From assembly GCF_002234675.1 (NCBI RefSeq), contig NC_019864.2, forward strand, positions 14,959,582-15,023,581: a DNA stretch of 64,000 nt, in the 5' to 3' direction. The position numbers were made by a program, and so were the translations under genes. Shown one piece after another: positions 11,685 through 22,579 of the stretch. Under the pieces are notes generated by a model, which did not search any database, had not been told where the DNA came from, and worked only from the letters and a program-made list of their open reading frames with translations. Each line of letters begins with the position of its first letter. Position 1 is the stretch's first letter. Origin of the DNA: Oryzias latipes (Eukaryota > Chordata > Actinopteri > Beloniformes > Adrianichthyidae).

Positions 11685-12018
11685 ATGGCTGGTGAGGCGA
11701 GGCTGAATCGTAAGGACATGACTCGATTCCTGCAAATTTGCTTGGATCATTTTGTCAAAGGTAAGTTACAGCTTGTAAACTTCAGCTAAATATCCACTAG
11801 TTTATGCATTTAAAAAGCTGCCTCTCATCCCCACACTGATGAATGGGCTGGCTAATTTTGTTTTTTAGGCACTGCACAGTATGAACGTAGTATCTAACTC
11901 TACCTTTCAATTGTTGTTTTTTTGTGTCATGTTTATTCTATTTTTTCCAGGCAAACCATCAGACCTCAATGATAAAATCAACCCCAACTGGGCTCCTTTT
12001 ACCAAACTTGGGACATGA
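11685..12018 (+). pseudogene. Two exon-like fragments of an unrecognised short protein, possibly transposon-derived
   Basis: An ATG at 11685 opens MAGEARLNRKDMTRFLQICL and the frame ends in a good donor (gtcaaag|gtaagt, 11760). A pyrimidine tract and ttttttccag at 11950 precede a second piece. Joined in phase it reads HFVKGKPSDLNDKINPNWAP and stops at 12016-12018. The total is about 48 residues. It vaguely recalls the Myb/SANT-like protein of Harbinger transposons, but I cannot prove this. A further open frame to 12193 in another phase may be a decayed continuation. Confidence 0.3.
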
Positions 12019-12289
12019 CAACTTTAGGAATGCAGCTTCTGCTGTTGTACTTTTTGACAGGAAGATGGCACAGGCTCTGAAGGTGAAGGAAGCAACAGCA
12101 GCCTCTGCTCTGGTCAAACTTGGCCCTGTCGAGAAGGAATGCCAACTAATTGAGACATCTTGTGGGCCAAAAGGTAAAGGAGATTCAAAATGAATTAACT
12201 GGGGACATGATAAGATGCCATGCAGTGTGACAGATAGGTGTGACAGTTACCAGTTGAATCAAGATATATTTAAAGGTGATGATAGCAAA

Positions 12290-12878
12290 GTCAAATTCTA
12301 TACTGGTCTGCAGAACATCTTGCTTCTGCTTCATGTACATTCAGAACTCTGCTGCCCGTCTGCTCACACACACCCGCTCTGGTGAACACACCACCCCCAT
12401 CCTTCAGAACCTTCACTGGCTCACTGGCTTCACTGGCTCCCAGCGTATCAAATTCAAAGTTCTCCTCATCACTTTCAAAGCCCTTCATAACCTGGCCCCA
12501 ACATACCACACCGATCTCCTCCAGCGTCACACCCCTTCCCGCTCTCTGCGCTCGTCCGATGCTAACCTTCTGTCTCTACCCTGTCGGACCAAGCGTCGAA
12601 ACTGGGGAGACAGAGCCTTCTCCATTGCTGCTCCAACCCTGTGGAACACTCTGCCCCAACATCTCAGAGACTGCACTGACCTCCCAGTTTTTAAAAAATC
12701 ACTTAAAACTCATCTTTTTAAAATAGCTTTTAATCTTTAATCTGTCTTCTGTGTTTTTATTAGTATTTTTATTGTATTAGCTCTGTTCTTATTAACTGTT
12801 TCTCATGTGTTGTAAAGCGTCTTTGTGTGTCATTTAAAGTGCTATACAAATAAAATTTATTATTATTATTATTATTAT
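12290..12878 (+). mobile_element. 3' end of an L2-type LINE (truncated)
   Basis: The frame 12330-12740 reads NSAARLLTHTRS, IKFKVLLITFKALHNLAP and WGDRAFSIAAPTLWNTLP, then KKSLKTHLFK before the stop. This is the typical C-terminus of teleost L2/Maui-like reverse-transcriptase proteins. The 3' UTR contains ttgtaaagcgtctttg and ends in an (ATT)n tail at 12858-12878, as expected for L2. The 5' part is missing. A small internal duplication of cactggct near 12412-12440 disturbs the copy. Confidence 0.8.
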
Positions 12879-13063
12879 GTGTTTAACTCTGTGAGTGCAC
12901 ACAGTAATTACACTAGTCGCAGAGCTCTGACCAAGCTTCAGCAACTTATGTTAACACTGATGAGACAAGGTTAAAGTGCCCAGGACCTTAGTTATAGATG
13001 CCATGTTCTGAGTCAACGGTATCAAGGATATTTTGGTCTGTTATTGAGGCAATACATTCTAGG

Positions 13064-13786
13064 CAGTGGTGGGCTGTCAGGGCCTTAACTGAAGGCCTAA
13101 AAGATATCTGAATCATGTGTTAATTATATTTTGTCCATGCACACTCATTAAATCATCCCGAATGGTCTGTCCATTCCATTTTACTGTGTCTATGATGGTT
13201 ATGCTGCTTCCAGACAGACATATTTCCATATTGGAGTATTTAACCAATCGCATTTCAGCTGTCCTTTGTTGCTAGGCAGAGTAAGGGCCTTCACCATGAG
13301 TTGTGAAGGCCTCCTAATGCAAAATCAATGTCGGTAATTCATTTCTTTCAACCAATCAGATTTTTGAGTTGGTGTCTGCAGGGCCTTCTAGCAGGTTTAG
13401 GCAACGTCACAGTATTTAGACGTTCTGATTGGACACAAGTTTCAGGAAGTCACATTCAGCCTTGTCCACAGAGACGTGGAGTACTTTTTGATCTGTCTCA
13501 GTTACAAACAGAACTGATTGTAATGTACGCCACGGAGGATTTAGCAGGAAAATCTCCCACTGATCTCCTTGACTTTCTTCATCAGAAAAATCTGAGTGAG
13601 ATCATGAGGCAGCTGAACAAATGTGTGTGTTTGGCGCTGACCATCCCTGTGTCCACTGCATCTGTCGAGCAGACATTTTCGGATCTAAAGCGAATTAAAA
13701 CCTACGCAGAAAGCACAGCTGAACAGACACAGCTCTGAGCACTGGCCTTGATGGCAATAGAAAAGGACTTCTTGATGGAACTAGAC
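13064..13786 (+). mobile_element. Remnant of a hAT transposon with C-terminal transposase
   Basis: It begins with a hAT-like terminus cagtggtgggctgtcaggg at 13064. The frame at about 13500-13786 encodes SEIMRQLNKCVCLALTIPVS, ASVEQTFSDLKRIKTY and LALMAIEKDFL, the hAT-family dimerisation domain. One in-frame TGA at 13736-13738 interrupts it, plausibly a CpG-decayed CGA. Most of the transposase is gone. Confidence 0.75.
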
Positions 13787-14330
13787 TGGGGTAAACTCAT
13801 ATTTTCCGATGAAGCCTCTTTCCGATTGTTTGGGCCATCTGGAAAAATGCTTGTCCGGAGAAGAAAAGGTGAGCACTACCATCAGTACTGTGTCATGCCA
13901 ACAGTAAATCATCTTGAGACCATTTGTGTGTGGGGCTTCTTCTCATTCAAGGGAGTGGGCTCACTCACAATTTTGCCCCACAGCCATGAATAAAGAATGG
14001 TGACAAAACACCCTCCAACAGCAACTTCTTCCAACAATCTAACACTTTGGTGACCAACAATGTATTTTCCAGCATGATGGAGCACTGTGCAAGGCAAAAG
14101 TGATAACTAAGTGGCTCGGGGACCAAAACATTGAAATTTGGGTCCATGGCCTGGAAACCCCCATGATCTTAATCCCATTGAGAACTTGTGCTCAATCCTC
14201 AAGAGGCGGGCGTACAAACAAAAACCCAAAGGAATGGGATGCAGCTCTTGGATTAACCACTTCCTGTAAAGCTGACATTTGTTCCTCTGTCAGTGGACAG
14301 TCAGTCAATGTTTGGGACAACAATGTTTGA
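13787..14330 (+). mobile_element. Tc1-like transposase remnant, frameshifted
   Basis: The first frame reads WGKLIFSDEASFRLFG and PTVNHLETICVWGFFSFKGV, the central Tc1 DDE region (the SDEASF Asp is visible). It stops at about 13993. Further pieces in other frames resemble QHDGA..AKVITKWLGDQNIE and a degraded DLNPIENLWSILKRR block at 14160-14215. Several frameshifts and stops make it inactive. It directly abuts the hAT remnant, in frame. Confidence 0.75.
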
Positions 14331-14837
14331 ATGGTTCTGGGTGGACAGCTCACTTTTGTCCCAGTCAGTGTCTGGAATCTGGAACTCCTGCAACAAACAA
14401 AAATTAGGAAAGATTAATTATATTGAATAAACTGTGAGGGGTAAAAAAAAAAAGAACATCTTTACCTGTGTGTTTTCTGGTACAGTAACAGAGTGATATG
14501 TGTGACCCTACTCCCACAGCTGGTTGGGAGTCATGTTGCTTTCTGTTTACAATGGATGATTGTCCCATCCACTGCAAAACGTATCCAACTCATCTTTCAA
14601 GCAAGGCAGAAACACCTAATGTCGGCAGAAGAAGTGTGTAGTATTTGAAATGTCGAGATGGCCTTCTTCCTCAAGGTTGTGAAGGACTTCATGATAGATG
14701 GATGTAACGCCACCCAGAGGTCTGTCCATAGTTGCTCTATTCTGAAATAATATTTAAGGAACTATGTAGTCAGGTCTGGCTTTTCTTTATTGATAAATTA
14801 CTTGAGTTGAAACCTTACATGAAATCCATCCATTACT

Positions 14838-15076
14838 ACACTGACCAAAAATATAAACGCAACACTTTTGTTATTGCTCCCACTTTTTATGGTATGAACT
14901 CAAAGATGTGAAACATTTTCCACATACACAAAATAACCAGTTCTCTGAAATCTGTCTAAATCTGTGATTTCAGAGTGGCGTTTTCTTGCGGCCAGTCTAA
15001 GGCACACCTGTGCAATAATCATGCAGTCTAATCAGCATCTTGATATGGCACACCTGCGAGGTGGGATGGATTGTCT
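14838..15076. mobile_element. Tc1/mariner-type terminal fragment
   Basis: It begins acactgaccaaaaatataaa, then cgcaacacttttg. Later it has cacctgtgcaataatcatgc and gcatcttgatatggcacacc. This is the recognisable end of a widespread teleost Tc1-like element. The match stops abruptly at 15076, where unrelated sequence starts. Confidence 0.65.
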
Positions 15077-15475
15077 TGTTGAACCTGCGCGATAACTTCT
15101 CTTTTTTTCTTTCTGACTGTGGTCGGAAACGCAGGGAAGATTTTCTCCAGGGCCGAAGACGGATCCTCGTTTGGGGTTCACTTTCCCGTTCGGATCCTCA
15201 GCCTCCAGAGCGAGTTAATAAGACAAAATACTTCTTCTGGGGAGGGACACCATCTTTTTATTAAGGTTCTCAGTCCTCGATCACACAATATAGAGGCAAA
15301 CTCTCCCGCTCTGCGCTCTCACCCCCCTCTTTCGCCCGTGCTCTCACACATGCTCGCGGGGTCTCCAACACACACACGCACCCACGCACACACACACAGC
15401 GCGCGCACACTCCATAACTGTCGCCCCGTAAGCTTCATCGCCTGCAGAGATCCTGCAAACCACCCATCAAAAAAT
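15077..15475 (-). other. Possible LTR-like insertion, unclassified
   Basis: It interrupts the Tc1 fragment. On the minus strand it has an AATAAA at 15262-15257 followed by a GC-rich tail of about 180 bases, like an R/U5 segment. It also includes CA-rich and CG-rich microsatellite-like sequence (15370-15410). No clear TG..CA boundaries or target duplication were found, so the call is weak. Confidence 0.25.
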
Positions 15476-15796
15476 AAAACATTAATAAATCAAAAATCAA
15501 GCAACTAAACTTCCAGACATTTGGAACGTTATCAATAAACATTCAGCTCACCTGTTCAACTAAGTTTAGTCGGTCTGCTCTGCTGCTTTGCAGCGTTCAC
15601 TTGTTGCTGCTGCTGCCCTGTATGCGCACTTCCACTTTAATCTCGTAAAAATACAATTTTTTTCTCATAAATTTACGGTTTAAAATTTCATAATTTTACT
15701 TTTTTTGGTGGCCCTAAAATTCTGTCGTATCGAATAGTTTGAATCTGCCAGGCTTTTATTTTTTCCCCGGAAAAAAAGTCCTCACTTCCGTTGTGC

Positions 15797-15920
15797 TGAG
15801 CTTAATGCTAATGCTGCAGTTATGTCGTCGTGCTTCTATGGGTAATGCCGCTGCGCTGTCTCTTAATGCCGTTGTGCTTCGGGTAATTTCGTCGCGCTTC
15901 GGGTAATGCCGTTGCGTTTT
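15797..15920. repeat. Degenerate short tandem repeat
   Basis: Units of roughly 20-27 bases with the core gggtaatgccgttgcgcttc recur about five times with variation (taatgctaatgctgc, gtcgtcgtgcttc, gggtaatttcgtcgcgcttc). No coding frame is apparent. Confidence 0.55.
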
Positions 15921-15984
15921 TCCATTTGTATGTAGGGTGAGCCCTGTCGGCCACCGTAGTCATGTAATGAGGCTAACAAATGTT

Positions 15985-16376
15985 CCTTTTTTAGGGTTTA
16001 AGTCTCGGCTGGGGGACCTGAAACAGAGCTCCAATGGGGAACCCCTCTGTGTGGAGTTTGCATGGTCTCCTTGTGCATGTGTTGGTTTTCTCCAGGGACT
16101 ACGGCTTCCTCCCACCGTCCAAAAACATGCTTCATAGGTCCATTGGTGACTGTAAATAGTTTGTTGGTGTGAAGGTGAGCGTGCATGGGTGTGTGACCCT
16201 GGGACAGACTTGAGACCTGTCCAGGGTGTCCCCTGCCTTTGCCCACAAGTAGCCTTGATAGGCTCCGGCAGCCCCATAATCCCGAAAGGGACAAAACGGT
16301 TTAGAAGATGAATGAATGCATGTTCTTATCCTTAGGCAGAAGTTAACATTTGGCCCAAAAAATGATTCATGCCATA
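15985..16376 (+). mobile_element. SINE, family A, flanked by a 15-bp direct repeat
   Basis: The body matches the SINE at 11342 (tccaaaaacatgcttcatag, gacctgtccagggtgtcccc, ggctccggcagcccc, cccgaaagggacaaaa). The sequence aggctaacaaatgtt occurs immediately before (15970-15984) and after (16377-16391), a plausible target-site duplication. The interval includes about 60 bases beyond the SINE tail. Confidence 0.75.
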
Positions 16377-16799
16377 AGGCTAACAAATGTTTTTTTTGGG
16401 AGGAGGAGCTTTCCTTAAAGAGGGACCAGCAACCAGCACTTGACAGGAGACATGGCCCCCCTTGCAACTCCCCCCCTTTTGGCCCACCACCACCCGCCCT
16501 AATGGCGTAATGGCGACGTCACATCTGCCCCATATCTGTTCCTGATAAGGCAGGTGGGGCATGCTTTCTCTTTCAATTACGTTTGCTGGCCTATCGAAGC
16601 AATAGAATTTAATCAGAATCCAACTCTTTTTTGACATAAAAAAAAATCACAACCAACTCAGTTTTGCTCCCGCTGCCTTTTAAAAAAAAACACACTCTAG
16701 CATGCATGTTTTACCAGTATGTTTTAACGTTAAATACAGAAAAAAACACCCATAACTGAACCTGCGCCCTTTAAAGAGTAGTTACATTTATTTTTTATT

Positions 16800-16891
16800 A
16801 AATTCAGTTACATGTATAAGTTATATCTGGCCCTTTGAGGGTGACCACTATGCTGATGTGGCCCGCGGTGAAAAGGAGTTTGACACCCCTG
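16800..16891. mobile_element. Terminal fragment of a hAT element
   Basis: The segment ends ggagtttgacacccctg; its complement caggggtgtcaaactc is a familiar hAT-type terminus in vertebrates. The adjacent ggccctttgagggtgacc belongs to the same subterminal region. Only one end is visible. Confidence 0.55.
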
Positions 16892-19800
16892 CCTTGGGCG
16901 ATGAAACACAAAACCCAATTTGCAGTTTGAGTGGGAAAAAAAATCTCTTTAAAGCTGAAGGACAACTCATCAAAACACTTCTGTTTTATGTCCTTACATT
17001 TGCAATCAACTGACCTCATGATGTGAAGATGTTCCTGGTCATTTCTTCAATTACTCACTTATGTGGACATTAAATACTCAAATCATCTTGGGGTTCTCAA
17101 ACCTTTTTGGGCTCTTAGTTCTTGAGGAGACAATCAGCTGGTAGAATCTCGTGAGGAACTTTTGAAACTATTTTATCTGCTATGCTGCACACAGATTGAG
17201 CTAGTCACCTAATGAATTTATTTGTATTTTTATGTTCCACTTCAGTTTTTCATTTTTCCCATAATTAATTAATTATCAGAATCCCTTCAGTTTCCAATAA
17301 GGTCACAAATCAACCACTAACAAGCACGGTCAGTTTGAATACAGCTGCAGGGGTTCAAACCATGGCCTTATTCCTGACAGGCAACAGTGTCAACCACTTC
17401 ACCACTGTATATATCTTATACTTATTTTTCTAGGTTTTATCGCTGCCTAAGCTTCACTGCAAAACTTCACGAACTGCTTCTGCAAATGAAACGTGTTGAA
17501 ATGAAGATGCATTTGCTTGAATCTTTCATTAAATATATATTTCACTGTACAAAATACAACCTTCAATGTCTTCCCTTTAGGATTATCAAGAATGGATGAT
17601 AGTGGTGAATTCGTTAAATAGATGAATGTTCCTGAGGAAACAAAAGAGACCATGAAGCATGAGTAGGTATAAATCCAAACATTTATTTCTCTGTATTAAA
17701 AAAAGATCTTTCTTAAGATTCAGAGAGAAAGATTGATACAAGCAGGATCCGGCTGATAAAGATGAAGAGTTTTTCATTGTTTAGTGACACTGTAGCACTT
17801 GAGGAATTTTGCTGGCAGAAAGAGTAAAATCACAGCAGCTACTTCACAGGTTTGTCTCCAACGTCAGAGACGAGAAGTCTTTCCCAATTACTCCTGTGAG
17901 GCGTGTCTGAATGCTGCCTCAGCTCCATCGTCTGCTGTATTTGAAGGAGTTAGTCCAGACCTGATACTTGTAGCTTTGACTTTTCACTTCACTTCACAGA
18001 GTTTAGAGATGTTGGTTTCTGTTGGAGCAGCAACTTTGTTTTCTTCAGAGAATTTTCCTGAAAAGTGACTCAACAAACTGAGATGACATCTACTGTTTCA
18101 CCATCAATTTGGGAAGAATGAGAAAAGCAGGACTTCCTGTCTCATTACCCGTTTTTGTGAGGATGGACTGAAGATGCAGATATTAAACTCCTTCCCCAGT
18201 AGTTGATGGTGGAATACCAAAAGCAGTGAATTGACTCTATTTAGAGTGGCTTAGCCACTAGAAGGCACCCCAGGGCACCTTTGAGAGAAAAGTAATTGCC
18301 AAAAAAAATGCTCAATAATTTTCACTTGAAAGGTATTTTTTAGTTTTTATTTAATGTAATTTGTGGTTTAAAATGTATGTTTTGTCAGTATTTCAAGTAT
18401 TGATTTTCAATTCCAAGTTTTTGTCACATTCAGCTTGCTTCATAATGCCATAGATGCAGAAGACTGACAGAGGCAAATGAGTCACTGAGACAACCCCTAA
18501 AGGGAGCAGCAACAAAAACATCTTTTTTGATAAAGTGAAAGTCCAGAGAGTGAAATTGGAGGACCAGTCCTCAACTTCAACCCGATTAGTCTGTAAAAAT
18601 TACAGAAATTACAAAGAGTATAGACCACCACTTTACTATAAAAAGACCCAACAGGTTTAGGTTATTCAATTTAGCCCCCACAACAACATAAAGACAAATA
18701 TGGGGTCCTTTTAACAACATACATTTGTCAGTACACAAAAATGAAATTTGTATCATGTATCATTGTGTCATTCATCAAAAAGATGAATGAGTCAGTTCGC
18801 CTGCCCTTCAGTCTGGCCAGAAAAAAAAGGCAAACTGAGCTCACGTATTGTCAGAGATTTTTTTTTTTAATGACTGAAGTTTTGGAGCAACTTATGCAAA
18901 AGTCAAATCTGATTTCTCAAGTGTCCACAGAAGATGTCACTATGTACGTCAGAAAGAAGAGCTTTTCAGAGAGCTCACAACAGTCTTTAAGATAGTAGAA
19001 GAGAATGGGCTGCTTCCACATCACCATGGTAACCAGATATAGTCAGCACCCTAAAGGAATCTCCTGAAAAGAAAAAAATGGATCCTCCCAAAGTCTTTAG
19101 GCTGTCTTAGATGATCATAAAAAGAAAAAGTCTGTCTGATGCCCTATAATATTGGGCTAATTCTGAATCAGTGTTGGTTTGAAGAGACATGGTTATTCAA
19201 AATTACAACAACAAACAAAACAAAACTATGAAATCCTAACAGTTCATCTTCACATGAGCCACAAACAAAAAGTAGACTTTAGGGGCCAAACCCAAACTAT
19301 GCAATAGATCAGAGGCTGGGTGAAATGAAAATGAAAATATTTTCTTTGATTAACAGAAATGCAGGAGCTGAGTCAGAAACAACAGGACAAACAGAGGAAA
19401 ATGTGTCTGAAAGAGAACCACAGGCGAGTAAAAGGAAGGGCTGCCCTTGAACTTACCTTGGAGTTGGAGTAAAACAAATCATGAATTATGCCAGAGCCCC
19501 TTTCTACAAGCATGGTCTCAAACAGACTCCATGTCATGATCAGTGAATCTGGATCATCTGTGATGATTACTAACAGAAACCAGGCGTGAGTCGGACAGGG
19601 AGCAGAGCAGGAACATTGGCAGCACAAGAAGCTAAAACTGAACATGAGCTAAACAGATGAATGCTCACAACTACCTTAGAGTCTCAAACTATTTCTCCCA
19701 ATTTAATAATGTTGATAATAATAATGACAAGATTAAAAATCCATTATTTGTCAATTTATAATGTAATTTTTCCTTTAAAATTTGATTTTATTCAGTTTAT

Positions 19801-20067
19801 CTTTCGTGTGTTGTGTTATAAATCTTAATTTCAACATGTTTTGTGTTTAAAAGAACACATTTGTTAGAAATGTTACATGGATTCTGCACATGCCTACATA
19901 CCAGCATTTGAAACTTTATCTAGAGCCAAAAATGTTAATAGTTCTTTTGCTTTGTCTGTTTTTGTTTCCTTATCTTTGCAATATGTGCCTTCTGTCGGCT
20001 ATGTAGATTTATGAGAAACATTTTGACTGATATATATATGGGTGCATCATCCATCCATCTTCTACAT
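16892..20067. other. Gene-free AT-rich region
   Basis: I examined both strands and found no recognisable exon, tRNA or repeat family. The open frames here are short, without domains, and lack splice context. Ancient repeats beyond visual recognition may be present. Confidence 0.45.
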
Positions 20068-20761
20068 CAGTGGTTTGCAACCTTTACCTCTATGAGAGCC
20101 AGCACTGCAGCACATAAAAGTTCCTTTCACAATACAATCCACTCTCTGTCAAATAGGATCCTCTTGCTGCAGCAGCTTAACTTGAATAAAAAAAAGCAAG
20201 AAAGTCAAACGTGACATTCATCATTTCTATCATTTGGTGCACCTTCTTCCAAATATGACAACAATGGTATAAAATGCAATAAAAATATTTTTAATCTATT
20301 CTGAAAGAACTTTGCCTCTGAACGTCAACTAGACTCCTATTGTGCTGCTAAAGATCAGACTATGTGCTTAAAGTTTATTCCAAAGATAAACCACTTTGAC
20401 AATAGATTAACCCTTCTACCACAATTTTACTCATTTATCTGATACGTTAAAATCTAAACAGAAATGACAAAACTTCATTTGCAAAAACAAATGAACCCAA
20501 TCTACAAGCACATTAGTTATTCAAATGTTTTGCATTTTTATTCCAAGCCAAAAAGACTCCATAGAGCAGGGGTCGGGAACCTATGGCTCGCGAGCCATAT
20601 ATGGCTCTTTTGATGGTCACATGTGGCTCGCAGACAAATCTTTAATTATACTTTTTTTTCTTTCTTTAGACCAGTCCTTCTCGGGGGCGATGCGATGCCA
20701 GAGGCGCGCAGTAGTAGCGGTGCTTAGACAGAAAAATCTGCGCCAGCATGATCAGTTTACT

Positions 20762-20976
20762 CTTCCACTTTTGGCTTCTCCCATCAGGGGTCGCCACAGC
20801 GAACGAGTCGCATGGTAAATTTGGCAATGTTTTACGCCGGATGCCCTTCCTGACGCAACCTTCTCATTCCGGGCTTGGAACCGGCAGAGGTAGAGAAGGG
20901 AACAGGGAGGGCCCTGGAGTCGAACCTGGGTTTCACGGATGGAAGGCGCCGCAAACCAGCACGAGCTAAACTACCT
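20762..20976 (-). mobile_element. tRNA-derived SINE, family B, inside hAT copy 1
   Basis: The 19-base sequence ccagcatgatcagtttact occurs exactly on both sides (20743-20761 and 20977-20995). The body includes gttttacgccggatgccctt, common in teleost SINEs. Read on the minus strand, the head has an A box (tagctcgtgctgg) and a B box (ggttcgactcc). The hAT copy at 58468 lacks this insert and so serves as an empty-site control. Confidence 0.85.
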
Positions 20977-21508
20977 CCAGCATGATCAGTTTACTATTAT
21001 CTATTATTTCACAGAGTTTGTACCACCTGGAAACCTGTGAATTGCCGTGCCTAAAACTGCGCGCTCCCGTCTCTGAGAAAGAGCGCGCAGATGCGGGGAC
21101 GGGATGTGTCAGGAAGAAAGCAGAGGGTGGGGGTGAGGGGTTGTGGAGACAGTCAGCAGGTGAATCGCGCAGGGATGGTAAAAACGTAAAACCCGCTGCC
21201 CGTCACTCACTGCAGCGTGTGAGTATATGTTTGGCTCCAGGTCTGCATGTGAGCAGTCTGTCTCACATCTACAAAACATTCAGACCTACGATCACGTTTA
21301 AAGTCTCAACACCTGCATGAAGCAGAAACTCACCACGTATAATCAACCAGACTAGACCATCAGTAAAACCACCATGAGAAATACTCATCATTTATTAGCA
21401 ACAGCATAACGATGTTATTAAAAAGAATCCACAGACTTATTGTACTTTAAAAATGTTGAAATTATATCAAATGCACACATTCATTTGTATATTTAGTTTT
21501 AAACAAAT

Positions 21509-21853
21509 TGTCGCGGACTGAGTTGGACTGGGTGGCTGTTGGGTCGCGTTGAAAGTTCTGGAGTTCATTAAACGCATCAAGCAGAGATCTGATTGGCTCT
21601 CAGTTCAGTCGCTCAGCCTGTTGTTAGGGGGTTTGGACCAATGGGGTTCAGCTGTGGGCCGAATAATGGAAATGGGAGGGCTGACGCGCGAGCAGGTGAA
21701 TATAAAGTTGGGAGAAGCGCTCTCGTCTCGGCGGGAGAGATTTAGGAGTTGCTGAATTAATTGTTCGGCGTTTGTTGCGGTCTACAGTAACCAGAATAAA
21801 GAACCTTAAAGAGGTTAAGTCTCCGTGCCTCAGTGTGGGAAAGGGACACTACA
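21509..21853 (+). mobile_element. LTR-like promoter/polyA segment carried by the hAT element
   Basis: It starts tgtcgcggactgag and ends gggacactaca, so TGT..ACA. It contains a TATA box (tataaag, 21701-21707) and an AATAAA (21795-21800) about 90 bases later, as in U3-R of a retroelement LTR. The same segment is present in the other hAT copy (58555-58890, minus strand). No flanking duplication is obvious. Confidence 0.5.
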
Positions 21854-22009
21854 TTATTGTACGGCTCTTTCGAAATTACAATTAAAAATATGTGGCGTTT
21901 ATGGCTCTCTCGGCCAAAAAGGTTCCCGACCCCTGCCATAGAGGAATGAAGGAGCCACAGCTAGAGCCTCTGGTTGCAGACACCTGTTCTATACCCACGT
22001 ATTTCTATT

Positions 22010-22316
22010 CAGGTTCATGGGTAGTTGAAGCCTAACCAGCTACTATTGGGTGAAGAGAACACCCTGGACAGCTTACCATTTCATAACAGGGCAACACTCA
22101 GTGAGACAAACACACACAAATATTCACACCCAAGGAACAGTTACAATCAACCCACGAGGCATGTCTTTTTATGACTGTGGGATGAAGCTGGAGTGCGCAA
22201 CGAAAATCCACGCTTGCACAGGAGAGAAAATACAAACTCCACCCATGGTGCGGATTTGAACCAAGACCATCTCACTGTAAGGCGGAAAGTGCAGACCACT
22301 GCCCCACTATGCATTC
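22010..22316 (-). mobile_element. SINE, family A, minus strand
   Basis: Read on the minus strand it has ggttcaaatccgcaccatgg (B box), then gtggagtttgtattttctct, ccacagtcataaaaagacat and ctgtccagggtgttctcttc. This parallels the SINE at 11342. The copy is diverged. Confidence 0.7.
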
Positions 22317-22579
22317 CATGGAGGTACTTTTTCTTTTTTAACTATTATGCGTCATCACATTCATAAACCAGTTTAACTCTTTAAACAAAGCAAATATATA
22401 GGCCTGTCAGATTTTTGTTTTTAGTCGTTCAAAATGTCTTTAGTGGCAAAATTGGGTTATTCTCAATAGGCAATCCATCTAGTATCTATTACACCATTAC
22501 AGTTCACTTTTAACCAATTTGCTCTTTGTGTTTAAAAAAAAACCAACAAACGGGACAAACATCGTAGAGCATATGTAAC

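Larger units (their letters stand above)
20567..21935 (+). mobile_element. Non-autonomous hAT element, copy 1 (with inserted SINE)
   Basis: Both ends carry the inverted terminus caggggtcgggaacct, and ccatagag flanks it on each side (20559-20566 and 21936-21943), a perfect 8-bp duplication typical of hAT. The length is 1369 bp, of which about 234 is a SINE plus its duplication. No transposase frame exists. A second copy lies inverted at 58468-59586. Confidence 0.9.
20068..21986. mobile_element. Outer hAT-like element, host of a nested insertion stack
   Basis: The left end is cagtggtttgcaaccttta and the right end (minus strand) is caggtgtctgcaaccagagg. Flanks ttctacat (20060-20067) and ttctatac (21987-21994) match at 6 of 8 positions, a decayed hAT target duplication. 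The interior at 20115-20220 matches the element at 393-771. Nearly all of its length is a later hAT insertion (20567-21935). Confidence 0.6.
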
